From NCBI GenBank assembly GCA_903813345.2, contig CAIIXF020000001.1, forward strand, positions 32,344,556 through 32,408,555: DNA of 64,000 nt, written 5' to 3'. Source of the DNA: Owenia fusiformis (Eukaryota; Annelida; Polychaeta; Sabellida; Oweniidae). The notes under the pieces are model-generated. The model was given only the letters and a program-made list of their open reading frames with translations. It had not been told where the DNA came from and searched no databases. Positions 36,901-51,900 of this stretch are shown piece by piece (the stretch's first letter is position 1; the number at the start of each line of letters is the position of its first letter). A program made the position numbers and the translations under genes.

Positions 36901-39900
36901 TGTGTACGTGACTGGTCTTCCACTCGTCCAATAGAATGTAGAATTAGCACCTCGGTTAGTCAATCCAATCCAAATGTTCCCCGAGATAAACGCTAATTCA
37001 CTAGATATGTACTCCTGTTCTGGTCTGAAAATCATTTTTATCCCCTTAAAATCCCTTGGTACAACAATCAATCAAAATGTGTTGCTACTTATAGGATAGT
37101 TAGATATATTCTACCATCGAAATAAATCAAAATGACACGGGAGAGAGGTCTACAATTGTATACTGTAATATAATACAATACACCCACCATAGTCCGTTGT
37201 CACATATCATGTATACAAGGGGCGATCCATATATTCTGATAAAAATGCTCTCATTTTGTGATTTTTTCAGAAAATGTAGATTATGTAATTACACATACAA
37301 TGCTAAAATATGATAGCTATATCTTAAATTATCAATGAGATAAGGTTGCCATGGTAACCTGTATTAAGGGTAGGCAGGTCAACTAAATTATCACATATAA
37401 ATATCATAATAACTTATTATTTTAAAGCATGCGGAAATCATGCATTTTTTCTAAAAAAGTTTGGTATTGTTACTTGTTGTTTGTTGCTAAACAAATGTTT
37501 ATATGTGCTCACTATAACATCACAACAAATCACAATAGCATTATAGGACAGAATGTGCCAATTGACATTACATGTTATGAGACACACCAAAAATCAAATT
37601 GTCAGATGAGGTTAATGTGGCTGATGCAGAGTGTGACATTAACTGATACATTAGGGAATACCATTAGATTTTATTTTCTTTCAAGAATAAGTAAGAGGAT
37701 GCTGTCAGAGACATACATGGACTTATTAAGTGCGTGGGCAAGGTGTTATTTCTGCATAAAGAATCTATAGGTAGTATTGTAAAGAGGAAGGCATGGTCAC
37801 TGTTGAAGATCATCCACAATCTGGTTGCAAGAAGAGCTTGTGGACAGAGAATAACACTACGATAAATTGAGATGTTACTAATGAAAAGATAGCCATACCA
37901 CTGTATAAATTATCAAAAAAGGGCAACAGGGGTATGGAACAGATCAATGAATAGTTGGCAATGACCGGAAGATACGTTTGATCTGCTTAAAATAGGTACC
38001 TAGGAATGATTAAATTAACATATTTATCTATTTTAGATGTTATAATTTAACTGACCTGCCTACCCTATATAAATACAGGTTACCATGGCAACCTTATTTC
38101 AAAATTAATTTAAGATATAGCTTAAACATTTTACCATCGTATGATCGTATGTGTAATTACATAATCTACATGTTCTGAAAAAATGAAAGGGATAGGTGGA
38201 AAAATCACAAAATGGGAGCATTTTTATCAGAATATATGGATCGCCCCTTGTATATGGATAAAAAGAGAAACTGTACTCACAAACTAAGTATATCGACCAA
38301 TTTTCCTCCCTTTGCAGTACAATGAATGTCTGCATCTGTGAAGGTCTTGGGTGTAGTGACTAGAGAGTAACAATATGCGTCCCATGCCGATTGAAAGTCC
38401 TTGGGAAGAGCATAAACATATAGTGCATTTACAATGATAGCACAAACCTTGAGATCTATAAACCATTTGAACAGTTGAACTTGACAGTTGAACTTGACAG
38501 TTGAATTATGTTCAAACATATAGGAATCTCCAAAACATACACGTTTACCGTTTTGCTATACTCCTTGCAAGTCGTCTTATCCGTGGCAGTGGATTTGTTT
38601 ACATTATTGCGGAATATAACTGATCATTTAAGTAAAAACGGTTGAGGTACCCTACGGATATGGAGATGTTTCGCAGTAAGTTCGGCGGACGATACTACAG
38701 CGCCAAGTCTCTAGGGAATTGATTGTTCTTTGTAAAGAAAACAATTGTAAACCTATGAATAGGTAAAGGGCCTTAGCGAGGTTACCTCCCTTGTTTACAT
38801 TCGGCAAAACGTATGAGGAGAATAGGAAAGTTGTCACAACTTTCTAAAACCTAACTTATTTGAACCAATTTCACTTGTCGGCTACGGGAATTTTAGTTGT
38901 ACACGAACTGATCGAGGGGGTTAATTCCGTTCGTTATAACTTAAACACCAGTTAGACATTCAAATCCAGGCCATGTGTTAACACGGAATCCAGTGCCACG
39001 GATAAGATCACTTCCAAGGAGTGTATAAAATGAATTGTACAAGTTACATCAGTGAGAGTAAAATAAGTATCGTGCAAATTATATTGTACTATGAAAGTTG
39101 TATATTCGGTGACGACTAAAACTTCTTACTGTCGGGCATCCATCTACAGTTGGGGGTACACTAGTTGGTGGGTATTCAGCTATTGACTTCTTGCAAATAT
39201 AACCACCAGACCGTGTGTCACATGGGACATCGTTCCATCTTGCTTTCTGAAATGTTTAATTCATCCATTAGTATCATGAAACCGAGAGGTATAATATATA
39301 TCGTATAGCAAACATCGCGTGTTGGCCAGGAAAATAAAGGGGAATGGGCAGATCGCTGACTTGATGTCAGGCTGCTGGTAAATGGATACTAATGTTACAC
39401 TTACGTGAGACTCTTTATACATGACGACACATTGTTCACGGTTTCCATTGTGATCATTAGGCTCCCTGGCATTCCATCTTGTGAACGTTACTGGCGATCC
39501 ATCCAACCATTCAAAGTGGAACGCTGTTCTTAGATCATTCAAGCCAATCCACACCTTATCATACGGCCATCTATTACTTACACTAGCTGTAACATGCTTG
39601 AATTTATCAGTCTTGCCATAAGTTTATAAACCTCATTAGGATTGCTGATAATTGTTTACTATGCCTGTGTGTGTTTGTGTTGTTTTAAATATACAGGGTG
39701 TCCGGAAAGTAAAGATACCAATGCTCTTATTTCAAGAGATTTACCTGTTATTAGATGAAATTGCTCCAGAATGTGGAATGACATTATAACAATATATCCT
39801 GCAAGTGTCATGACTTTAAGTTTCAAAATGAAAAAGTTATGGTTGTTATGGTAACGGGAGTCGAGGGTAAGTGGAGCAATGTCACAACCGTATTCTACAA

Positions 39901-42900
39901 ATCTCTTTCCTGCTCATATGATCTTGGCACTCCACCATCTATTCCTATATTATATCAAATTATGTACCACAACAGCATAGGGATTAGTAATGTAACATTA
40001 TTTGATCATTTCATATTACTACTTTCATTGAATATCCATTATTTTCGCCATTATCGACACATTATTGGTGCATCTTGACTGGCGCTTCAAAGACCTGACA
40101 AAACCGCTGCTGTCCATCTTTCAGATTGCTGATAACATTGTCTTCCAGCTGAGTCATATTTGGATGTTGAACTTTTAACAAATATTGCTTTCAAATGGTC
40201 ATTAAGGTAGAAGTCTAAAGAGGCTTTATCAGGTTAATATGGAGGATTGATAGAAAGGTTTAGTGTCAAGACACTCCATTGTAAGATCTGTTTTTTGCTT
40301 TGTGAATTGGTGCATCGTGAAGATATTGACTTTCCTACTAATGGCCAAGACCATTTCTTCTAAGCACATGTATAATATTTCTTTCATTATACTGGTTAGT
40401 GACATAACATAGTTCTGATATGTAGCAATGACATCATTATATAAAAGAAAATACTATGGCAGCAATAATACAATGATGAACAAAACAAAACATTTATAGA
40501 AAATACAACAAAAAACACTGTTTCAAATGGTTGTCTTTTAGCAATTTTTCACTTTTTAGCATTGTTCTGGAACTGCTCCACATACCTCTCACATCCGTAA
40601 CCATAACAACCGTAACTTGAATACATTTAGACTATATGTAATGAAAGTTGGTAGATATATTGTAATATTGTTCCTCTACAATCTGTAGCAATTTCATTTC
40701 AAAAAATCAAAATTTCTTAAAATAAGAGTATTTGTATCTTTACTTTCCGGACACCCTGTATATGTACATGTAAAAAGTGGGGTTTTATATTTGCGTCATT
40801 AATACATTTTGCCTAGGTTACTATTTGTAACATCTTCTCTGCATGAAGTAAACAGCCACAAAATACTTACTCATTTCTTTTGTTTTTGATGCAACAAAGT
40901 TGTATTCATTTTCATCTAGGATGCTGACCAGTTCAGATCTGTCATATCTACATTCATCTCTAGCCTGTTGCCAGGACTTTGACCAATCGTTGACAAAATG
41001 ATAACATTTCTCCCCATACTGCACCCATCCCTCCTCGCATCCATAACGATAACCTAGAAATCATAAATTTTAGTATTGCAAAGATTAATATAGTTTATAA
41101 ATTAAATGATTATGGTGATAATAAATCTTCTCATACCCATTATATTGACAAAGATCCATTTTCCTGGTATCCCCTCTTCCGTTGAAATGGCGGTGTATGA
41201 AGCCTTGAAGTCCTCGGGGGCTTGCCATTTCATGAATACGTCTTGTCCAATTGTTTTACCTCGACCAACTTGGATATTCGCACCGTTCCATCCTATCCAA
41301 AATGCCCTATACTCATTCTTATTCAAAATACCCGGAGTCTCAACTCTTACATGATGTGTTGTTCCATGTCTACTACGGATTTCTGAATATTGATTGTTTT
41401 CAATTCCTAGCTCTATTTGATGCGATGCTGAGTCATCAAGGTCACCAGATATCTCTGCGAGGAGAATATGAGCGCCTCCAGACGCTTTGATAAGGAATGA
41501 TAAACTTGTCCGTCCGGTCAGTGAAAACGGAAGAAAGGTATATTCCAATTTTGGTTCAGTCTCATAAGTTAAGTCCCCATTGCCAATTACGGGAGTTGTT
41601 GGAGCAGGTAGAGTGGTTGATACTGTCCCTGGATAAATTTGATAACATGTATTATATTGTATTAATAGATTTTATTCTGTACTTTGTGGGGCGAATCGTT
41701 TGGAAATATCTTTTAGCGAATTTAATGTTCTAAACTATCAATTTACTTACCTCTCTTTTTACAGATTGAATATCTGCGTGCATTGCAGCTGATATCGTTC
41801 CACTGCTTGCTAAAAAGTGCCATTTCGCCACAATCTTCGGTACCAGCCCAATTGTTCGGCTCACCTTGACATAATTGATAAAAATGGTATGAGGCATGTG
41901 TACAACAAGGAGGGTAAATAAAAATGTTTGTTGTTAATAACAGACACGAGAATCCAAGCAACTGATTATTTTTTACCTGGTGCCCAATTGAAGAAGTTAA
42001 CAGGATCACCGCTCGACCACTCCCATATAAATTTCTCCGAACGATCATGAATGCCAATCCACATTCCCAAGGAACCAGTTATACCAACAGTTCTAGCTAA
42101 AATAAAACAAAATATACACTAGTACACTAACCGAAAGTCACAATTAACAATCTTGGATTGCAAAGTTATATCGTTTTCATAGATATGATTTGATACTTGA
42201 TGTACGTTGGTACTTTTAGCAGATTTTTCATGAATCACGCCACTCAATCTAACTTAGTCATTGAAAATATGTATTGACTCTGTGTCACTACAAATAAACC
42301 AATTTATATGAGGGCCATTGGTAAGAAACTTTTTGATCGACCCTTGTAAATTAGTTTACTAAAAATAAATGTGGATATCGCAAGGTCCTAAACTTCTTTC
42401 AGTCGTGTTGTATCTTGACGGAAAGCTAAAAGGAAATATCTGATACCTGCAATGTATCGTTGCTCATGGACACTGTTTATACTAAGAAGATCCCCGCCAT
42501 GGTCCTGGCACGTAGCACGTGAATCTGTCCAGGATGAAGCCGTTGTTATAAACTGATAACAGTATTCACTCAGAACATCATCTTCCCAGTAAGGTCCGCA
42601 CTTCTGCGTCCATCTTGCTAATATAACATTTTACAATCTCAATATGATAACTATGAGACTACGTCTTACAATATAAGGTTCATTTCCATTATATACAAGT
42701 AGTTATAAGGACTGAGTTAATACATCATCGAGATACACAATTTGCAATCATTTAATTTACACAAAATGTACCTATCACTTACGCCCAGGGGTTCCAGTTG
42801 GTGTTGTAATTCCAACAATGGCAGCATCCATTTTACAGATGAAAGGCAATTTATTTGAACATGCGACATCATTCCATTTGCCCTTTATTCTCTCAACGTC

Positions 42901-45900
42901 AACAACTTCCGCGCAGTTCTCGCCATCAGCAACGCCGTTATTTGGTTCACCATCGCCCCAATTGGTAAAAATAGGCTAGAAATAGACAGTTATTGCATCT
43001 AATGACTGCCTGGATGTCTGCAAAGTCTGAAAAATGATCACTGAACCTCTCATGAAATAAGTACTTACATTGATACCATCGTTCCATACCCATGATCCTT
43101 CTACTGCTCTATCGTTGAAGCCAATCCATGATATTGCTTGAAGTTTACCTAAAAAAACACCATGACAATGACGTGACTCTTGAAACATAATATTTCTATT
43201 TAAGGAACAAACAATGATATGCCATATAATATGGTGAAATTCAGCACAGGTTCCGAAGGTAAGCAAATGTACTGACATTTTGTCCAACGAGTTTAGAATT
43301 TCACCATATAGAATGGCGTTTCATTATTTATTCTGATTCAAACATAAAAATGAAAACATTGTCCAGAGAACAAGGGATTGAGGTAGATCCATTAATCGAA
43401 CTTGCTGTTATTTTCGCCATCCCTAGGTGTGCCGTCAAAGTACAACACAATTCAAAGATTCCCGGATGATTGAATAGATGCAGTCGCTCATGTTTGGACA
43501 ATTAAAACACAGCATGCTGCATTCTGATTACTTGAGAAACTCAGTTAAATTAGAGAACGGTCATGTTTAAATTTTGCATTCTACACCAAAATTGTGTCTT
43601 GGTTTTTATGTACTGATTCAAGGGCAATAACAACTAGAATGTATATCATACAAAATGGACGCACTATTTATGAAGGTTTGCTCAGTTTCACTCATGATAG
43701 TGACCAAATCCGCGCCAACTGCCAGGTTTTGACATTTAAGTCTCGCCATTGGCCATGTCACCCTCTCTTCCTCAAAGCTATAGCAGAAGCTATTGTCCAT
43801 GGTCCAGTCATTCGGGCAAGCATATGGTACTAAAACAGACAAACCATGAAAACAACAATCAACATTAAAAGTGATAGTTCAGTAGTTAAAAAACGTTAAT
43901 AGAGAGCTTTCGATTGGATACGTATACGCAAACTTGTATTTGTACAAGTAAAGTATAGCACTGGGGAGGAACTGGAAATGATGATAGAGTGCTTTCATCC
44001 TTAAAATCACAACACAATATTTATGCCAAATATTGTGATTTGAAGGATGAAAGCATTCCTTCCAATGTATGTAGTTCGTGAGTTTCGGTTTCAAAATATG
44101 ATCACAACTTAGAAATTAATTCTGCCATTGCAGGGATATTCACAAATCAATTTCCTCGATAAGGAAACGAGGGAATTGATTTGAGAAACCTTCCTCCCCA
44201 GTGGAGTTAATGTCATTTAAAAGTTAAAGTTGCAGTATAAGTTTGGCTGAAAACTTATATCGAAAGCTCTCTAATGATGTTGAAAAAGCTCTTAAACATT
44301 CAAAGATCAGAAAAGTTATCGTTTGAGAATCCAAGTAGTAGGTTTTGAAGGCTATTCAGTTTTTTACAATTACCTGGAGCTGTTGTCGGAACGATAGGAA
44401 CAGATCCGACTGTAGTCTCACAAGCATATGCACTCAGCTGTAAACAATATGTAGTCATGCTCCAGTACGCCTCAGTCAGACCTAATCATTGAACAGATTG
44501 AGAAACAATATACTCATATTAATGATCAATTTCATATGTGTTTTAGTTGTCTTGTGAAATGTCTATCAGAGAGCAGGTCAATTCATTTAGTTACGGATGG
44601 TTAGAGATTGCAGAAACTCGAGTCACTTCATTTACTAACATTCAGAGTTTTAGAAATATAAATTACCCAGGTTTCTATTTCATGAATGTGGTGCCGATGC
44701 TCACTCTACATGTTTTGGTCATGAATTAAATTTTCTGATGAGATATATTTGTCAAAAAACATGTCAAGACATCATGGTTTAGACTACATCTGCTCAAACC
44801 AAAGTCACTTTTGTACTGACCTGTAAATATCCTTCCACAATCTCTTTTGCCTACAACAGTATTGGGCTGACCAAGATTCCAGTTTTTAAATTTCTCCTCT
44901 CCCTCCACTGCTGTTCCGTCAGACCAAATTAACGTCTCATCAGTCACAGATTTATCTGAAACAGTTATTGTAGGAAACTTGAAGTGTCAATGTGTTATTT
45001 TCTAACTCAAAACACGAGATTATTATCAGGAAAAATATCCTCCAAGTAAGGTACCCAGGATAATAAATACGAAAATCATTAACTAGACCTTACCTCAACA
45101 CATTTTGCGAAAGTCTACACTTATTTAATTCTAAAACGAGGATCTTCTTTTGTCATTCTAACATATTATGCACATATAACATGAAAAGGTTGCTTGTATG
45201 GTCAGTATGCTTGGATGTAGTTGTGGTACAAAAGATATGACTTAAACCTTTGTCATGACGCACAAATAAGAACTTTGTAGCTTTTTGAATTTAACTAATA
45301 TACTGCACCTGATACTCCAAGCCACATTGTGTTTATGTGACTGCGTGCCAACTGCTTTGCCTTTATGTTGATGTAATCCTGTTCATATTGACTGTAAAAA
45401 AGAATATTATTTTAACTGCTTAGAGAGCAATGGTAGATATATAAAATATTAACGAGCCAACTATGGAGAATTATCAGATAATTTTATAAGTTTCTTGGAG
45501 GAAAATACTTGAAACATCACATGTATTGCATGGCTTACTTTTGGATAGAAAGCAGATTTGTATTCATTCTGGCACAATGGTCCCGTGCTCCGAACCATGA
45601 CTTCTTCTCCTGGACATAAAACTTATAGCATTTTCCATTCTTCTCCAGCCAACCACCAGCACATCTTCCTACAATTCTTCTGCAGATATACTTCCGTTCT
45701 CTGTCACACTGTTGTGCCGACCAAGATTTTTCAAGATCAGTATTGGGATTCACAATGACACATGTGTTGTCCTCCTTACCCCTGAAATGACACCCATCTT
45801 AGAATGTGCTTTGTGCCCAATGAGATATATTCTTGACTGAAATGACACCCATCTTACAATGTTCTATATGCCCTATGAGATATATTCTTGACTGAAATGA

Positions 45901-48900
45901 CACCCATCTTAGAATGTTCTATATGCCCAATGAGATATATTCTTGACTGAAATGACACCCATCTTAGAATGTTCTATGTGCCCGATGAGATATATTATTG
46001 ACTGTAATGACACCCATCTTAGAATGTTCTATGTGCCCAATGAGATATATTCTTGACTGACATGACACCCATCTTAGAATGTGCTTTGTGCCCAAAGAGA
46101 TATATTCTTGACTGACATGACACCCATCTTAGAATGTGCTTTGTGCCCAATGAAATATATTCTTGACTGAAATGACACCCGTCTTAGAATGTTCTATGTG
46201 CCTTATGAGATATATTCTTGACTGAAATGACACCCATCTTAGAATGATCTATATGCCCTATGAGATATATTCTTGACTGAAATGAACCGATCTTAGAATG
46301 TTCTGTGTGTCCAATGAGATATATTCTTGACTGACATGACACCCATCTTAGAATGTGCATTGTGTCCAAGGAGATATATTCTTGACTGACATGACACCCA
46401 TCTTAGAATGTGCTTTGTGCCCAATGAGATATATTCTTGACTGACATGACACCCATCTTAGAATGTGTTTTGTGCCCAAGGAGATATATCCTTGACTGAC
46501 GTGACACCCATCTTAGAATGTGCTTTGTACCCAAAGAGATATATTCTTGACTGACATGACACCCATCTTGGAATGTGCTTTGTGCCCAATGAGATATATT
46601 CTTGACTGACATGACACCCATCTTAGAATGTGCTTTGTGCCCAATGAGACATATTCTTGACTGAAATGAACCGATCTTAGAATGTTCTATGTGCCCAATG
46701 AGATATATTCTTGACTGACATGACACCCATCTTAGAATGTGCTTTGTGCCCAATGAGATATATTCTTGACTGAAATGAACCGATCTTAGAATATGTTCTT
46801 TATGCCCTATGAGATATATTCTTGACTGACATGACACCCATCTTAGAATGTGCTTTGTGCCCAATGAGATATATTCTTGACTGAAATGACACCCATCTTA
46901 TATTGTTCTATGTGCCCAATGAGATATATTCTTGACTGAAATGACACCCATCTTAGAATGTTCTGTTTGCCCAATGAGATATATTCTTGACTAAAATGAC
47001 ACCCGTCTTAGAATGTTCTATGTGCCCAATGAGATATAATCTTGACTGACATGACACCCATCTTAGAATGTGCTTTGTGCCCAAAGAGATATATTCTTGA
47101 CTGACATGACACCCATCTTAGAATGTGCTTTGTGCCCAATGAGATATATTCTTGACTGAAATGAACCGATCTTAGAATATGTTCTGTGTGCCCAATGAGA
47201 TATATTCTTGACTGACATGACACCCATCTTAGAATGTGCTTTGTGCCCAATGAGATATATTCTTGACTGAAATGAACCGATCTTAGAATGTTCTGTGTGC
47301 CCAATGAGATATATTCTTGACTGACATGACACCCATCTTAGAATGTGCTTTGTGCCCAATTAGATATATTCTTGACTTAAATGACACCCATCTTAGAATG
47401 ATCTATATGCCCAATGAGATATATTCTTGACTGAAATGACACCCATCTTAGAATGTTCTAAATGCCCTATGAGATATATTCTTGACTGAAATGACACCCA
47501 TCTTAGAATGATCTATATGCCCCATGATATATATTCTTGACTGAAATGACACCCATCTTAGAATGTTCTATATGCCCTATGCAATATATTCTTGACTGAA
47601 ATGACACCCATCTTAGAATGTTCTATATGCCCCATGAGATATATTCTTGACTGAAATGACACCCATCTTAGAATGTTCTATATGCCCTATGAGATATATT
47701 CTTGACTGAAATGAACCGATCTTAGAATGTTCTGTGTGTCCAATGAGATATATTCTTGACTGACATGACACCCATCTTAGAATGTGCTTTGTGCCCAAGG
47801 AGATATATTCTTGACTGACATGACACCCATCTTAGAATGTGCTTTGTGCCCAATGAGGTATATTCTTGACTGAAATGACACCCATCTTAGAATGTTCTAT
47901 GTGCCCAATGAGATATATTCTTGACTGAAATGAACCGATCTTAGAATGTTCTATGTGCCCAATGAGATATATTCTTGACTGAAATGAACCGATCTTAGAA
48001 TGATCTGTGTGACAATGAGATATATTCTTGACTGACATGACACCCATCTTAGAATGTGCTTTGTTCCCAAGGAGATATATTCTTGACTGACATGACACCC
48101 ATCTTAGAATGTGCTTTGTGCCCAATGAGATATATTCTTGACTGAAATGACACCCATTATAGAATGTTCTATATGCCCTATGAGATATATTCTTGACTGA
48201 AATGACACCCATCTTAGAATGTTCTATGTACCCAATGAGATATATTCTTGACTGAAATGAACCGATCTTAGAATGTTCTGTGTACCCAATGAGATATATT
48301 CTTGACTGACAAGACACCCATCTTAGAATGTGCTTTGTGCCCAAGGAGATATATTCTTGACTGACATGACACCCATCTTAGAATGTGCTTTGTACCCAAA
48401 GAGATATATTCTTGACTGACATGACACCCATCTTAGAATGTGCTTTGTGCCCAATGAGATATATTCTTGACTGAAATGAACCGATCTTAGAATATGTTCT
48501 TTGTGTCCAATTAGATATATTCTTGACTGACATGACATCCATCTTAGAATGTGCTTTGTGCCCAATGAGATATATTCTTGACTGAAATTAACCGATCTTA
48601 GAATGTTCTGTGTGCCCAATCAGATATATTCTTGACTGACAAGACACCCATCTTAGAATGTGCTTTGTGCCCAATTAGATATATTCTTGACTTAAATGAC
48701 ACCCATCTTAGAATGATCTATATGCCCCAATGAGATATATTCTTGACTGAAATGACACACATCTTAGAATGTTCTAAATGCCCTATGAGATATATTCTTG
48801 ACTGAAATTACACCCATCTTAGAATGTTCTATATGCCCTATGAGATATATTCTTGACTGAAATGACACCCATCTTAGAATGTTCTATATGCCCCATGAGA

Positions 48901-51900
48901 TATATTCTTGACTGTAATGACACCAATCTTAGAATGTGCCATATAAGATATATTCTTGACTGAAATGACACCCATCTTAGAATGTTCTATGTGCCCGATG
49001 AGATATATTCTTGACTGAAATGAACCTATCTTAGAATGTTCAATGTGCCCGATGAGATATATTCTTGACTGAAATGACACCCATCTTAGAATGTTTTATG
49101 TGCCCTATGAGATATATTCTTGACTGAAACGACAACCATCTTGGAATGTTCTTTATGCCCTATGAGATATATTCTTGACTGACATGACACCCATCTTAGA
49201 ATGTGCTTTGTGCCCAATGAGATATATTCTTGACTGAAATGACACCCATCTTATATTGTTCTATGTGCCCAATGAGATATATTCTTGACTGAAATGACAC
49301 CCATCTTAGAATGTTCTGTTTGCCCAATGAGATATATTCTTGACTAAAATGACACCCGTCTTAGAATGTTCTATGTGCCCAATGAGATATATTCTTGACT
49401 GACATGACACCCATCTTATAATATTCTATGTGCCTTATGAGATATATTCTTGACTGAAATGACACCCATCTTAGAATGTTCTATATGCCCTATGAGATAT
49501 ATTCTTGACTGAAATGACACCCATCTTAGAATGTTCTATGTGCCCGATGAGATATATCATTGACTGTAATGACACCAATCTTAGAATGTCTATGTAATGT
49601 GCCATATAAGATATATTCTTGACTGAAATGACACCCATCTTAGAATGTTCTATGTGCCCGATGAGATATATTTTTGACTGTAATGACACCAATCTTAGAA
49701 TGTCTATGTAATGTGCCATATAAGATATTATATTCTTGACTGAAATGAAACCCATCTTAGAATGTTCTATGAGCCCGATGAGATATATTCTTGACTGAAA
49801 TGACACCCATCTCAGAATGTTCTATGTGCCCTATGCGATATATTCTTGACTGACATGACACCCATCTTAGAATGTTCTATATGCCCAATGAGATATATTT
49901 TTGACTGAAATGAACCTATCTTAGAATGTTCTTTATGCCCTATGAGATATATTCTTGACTGTAATGACACCAATCTTAGAATGTGCCATATAAGATATAT
50001 TCTTGACTGAAATGACACCCATCTTAGAATGTTCTATGTGCCCGATGAGATATATTCTTGACTGAAATGACACCCATCTTAGAATGTTTTATGTGCCCTA
50101 TGAGATATATTCTTGACTGAAACGACAACCATCTTGGAATGTTCTTTATGCCCTATGAGATATATTCTTGACTGACATGACACCCATCTTAGAATGTGCT
50201 TTGTGCCCAAAGAGATATATTCTTGACTGACATGACACCCGTCTTAGAATGTGCTTTGTGCCCAATGAGATATATTCTTGACTGAAATGAACCGATCTTA
50301 GAATATGTTCTGTGTGCCCAATGAGACATATTCTTGACTGACATGACACCCATCTTAGAATGTGCTTTGTGCCCAATGAGATATATCCTTGACTGAAATG
50401 AACCGATCTTAGAATGTTCTGTGTGCCCGATGAGATATATTCTTGACTGAAATGACACCCATCTTAGAATGTTTTATGTGCCCTATGAGATATATTCTTG
50501 ACTGAAACGACAACCATCTTGGAATGTTCTTTATGCCCTATGAGATATATTCTTGACTGACATGACACCCATCTTAGAATGTGCTTTGTGCCCAATGAGA
50601 TATATTCTTGACTGAAATGACACCCATCTTATATTGTTCTATGTGCACAATGAGATATATTCTTGACTGAAATGACACCCATCTTAGAATGTTCTGTTTG
50701 CCCAATGAGATATATTCTTGACTAAAATGACACCCGTCTTAGAATGTTCTATGTGCCCAATGAGATATATTCTTGACTGACATGACACCCATCTTAGAAT
50801 GTGCTTTGTGCCCAAAGAGATATATTCTTGACTGACATGACACCCGTCTTAGAATGTGCTTTGTGCCCAATGAGATATATTCTTGACTGAAATGAACCGA
50901 TCTTAGAATATGTTCTGTGTGCCCAATGAGACATATTCTTGACTGACATGACACCCATCTTAGAATGTGCTTTGTGCCCAATGAGATATATCCTTGACTG
51001 AAATGAACCGATCTTAGAATGTTCTGTGTGCCCAATGAGATATATTCTTGACTGACATGACAGCCATCTTATAATGTGTTTTGTGCCAAATTAGATATAT
51101 TCTTGACTTAAATGACACCCATCTTAGAATGATCTATATGCCCAATGAGATATATTCTTGACTGAAATGACACCCATCTTAGAATGTTCTAAATGCCCTA
51201 TGAGATATATTCTTGACTGAAATGACACCCATCTTAGAATGATATATATGCCCCATGAGATATATTCTTGACTGAAATGACACCCATCTTAGAATGTTCT
51301 ATATGCCCTATGCGATATATTCTTGATTGAAATGACACCCATCTTAGAATGTTCTATATGCCCTATGAGATATATTCTTGACTGAAATGACACCCATCTT
51401 AGAATGATTTATATGCCCCATGAGATATATTCTTGACTAAAATGACACCCATCTTAGAATGTTGTATATGCCCCATGAGATATATTCTTGACTAAAATGA
51501 CACCCATCTTAGAATGTTCTGTGTGCCCAATGAGATATATTCTTGACTGAAATGACACCCGTCTTAGAATGTTCTATGTGCCTTATGAGATATATTCTTG
51601 ACTGAAATGACACCCATCTTAGAATGATCTATATGCCCTATGAGATATATTCTTGACTGAAATGACACCCATCTTAGAATGTTCTATGTAATATGTCCCC
51701 AATGAGATATATTCTTGACTGAAATGACACCCATCTTAGAATGTTCTATATGCCCTATGAGATATATTCTTGACTGAAATGAACCGATCTTAGAATGTTC
51801 TGTGTGTCCAATGAGATATATTCTTGACTGACATGACACCCATCTTAGAATGTGCATTGTGCCCAAGGAGATATATTCTTGACTGACATGACACCCATCT

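Noticed and set aside
42296-42350. Possible mariner end (GATCGACCCTTGTA)
   Set aside because: No inverted partner or duplication was found nearby.
46403-48344. Long minus-strand frames (150-170 codons) in the 55-bp array
   Set aside because: Produced by stop-free minisatellite units inside an intron. They have no independent promoter, start context or domain.
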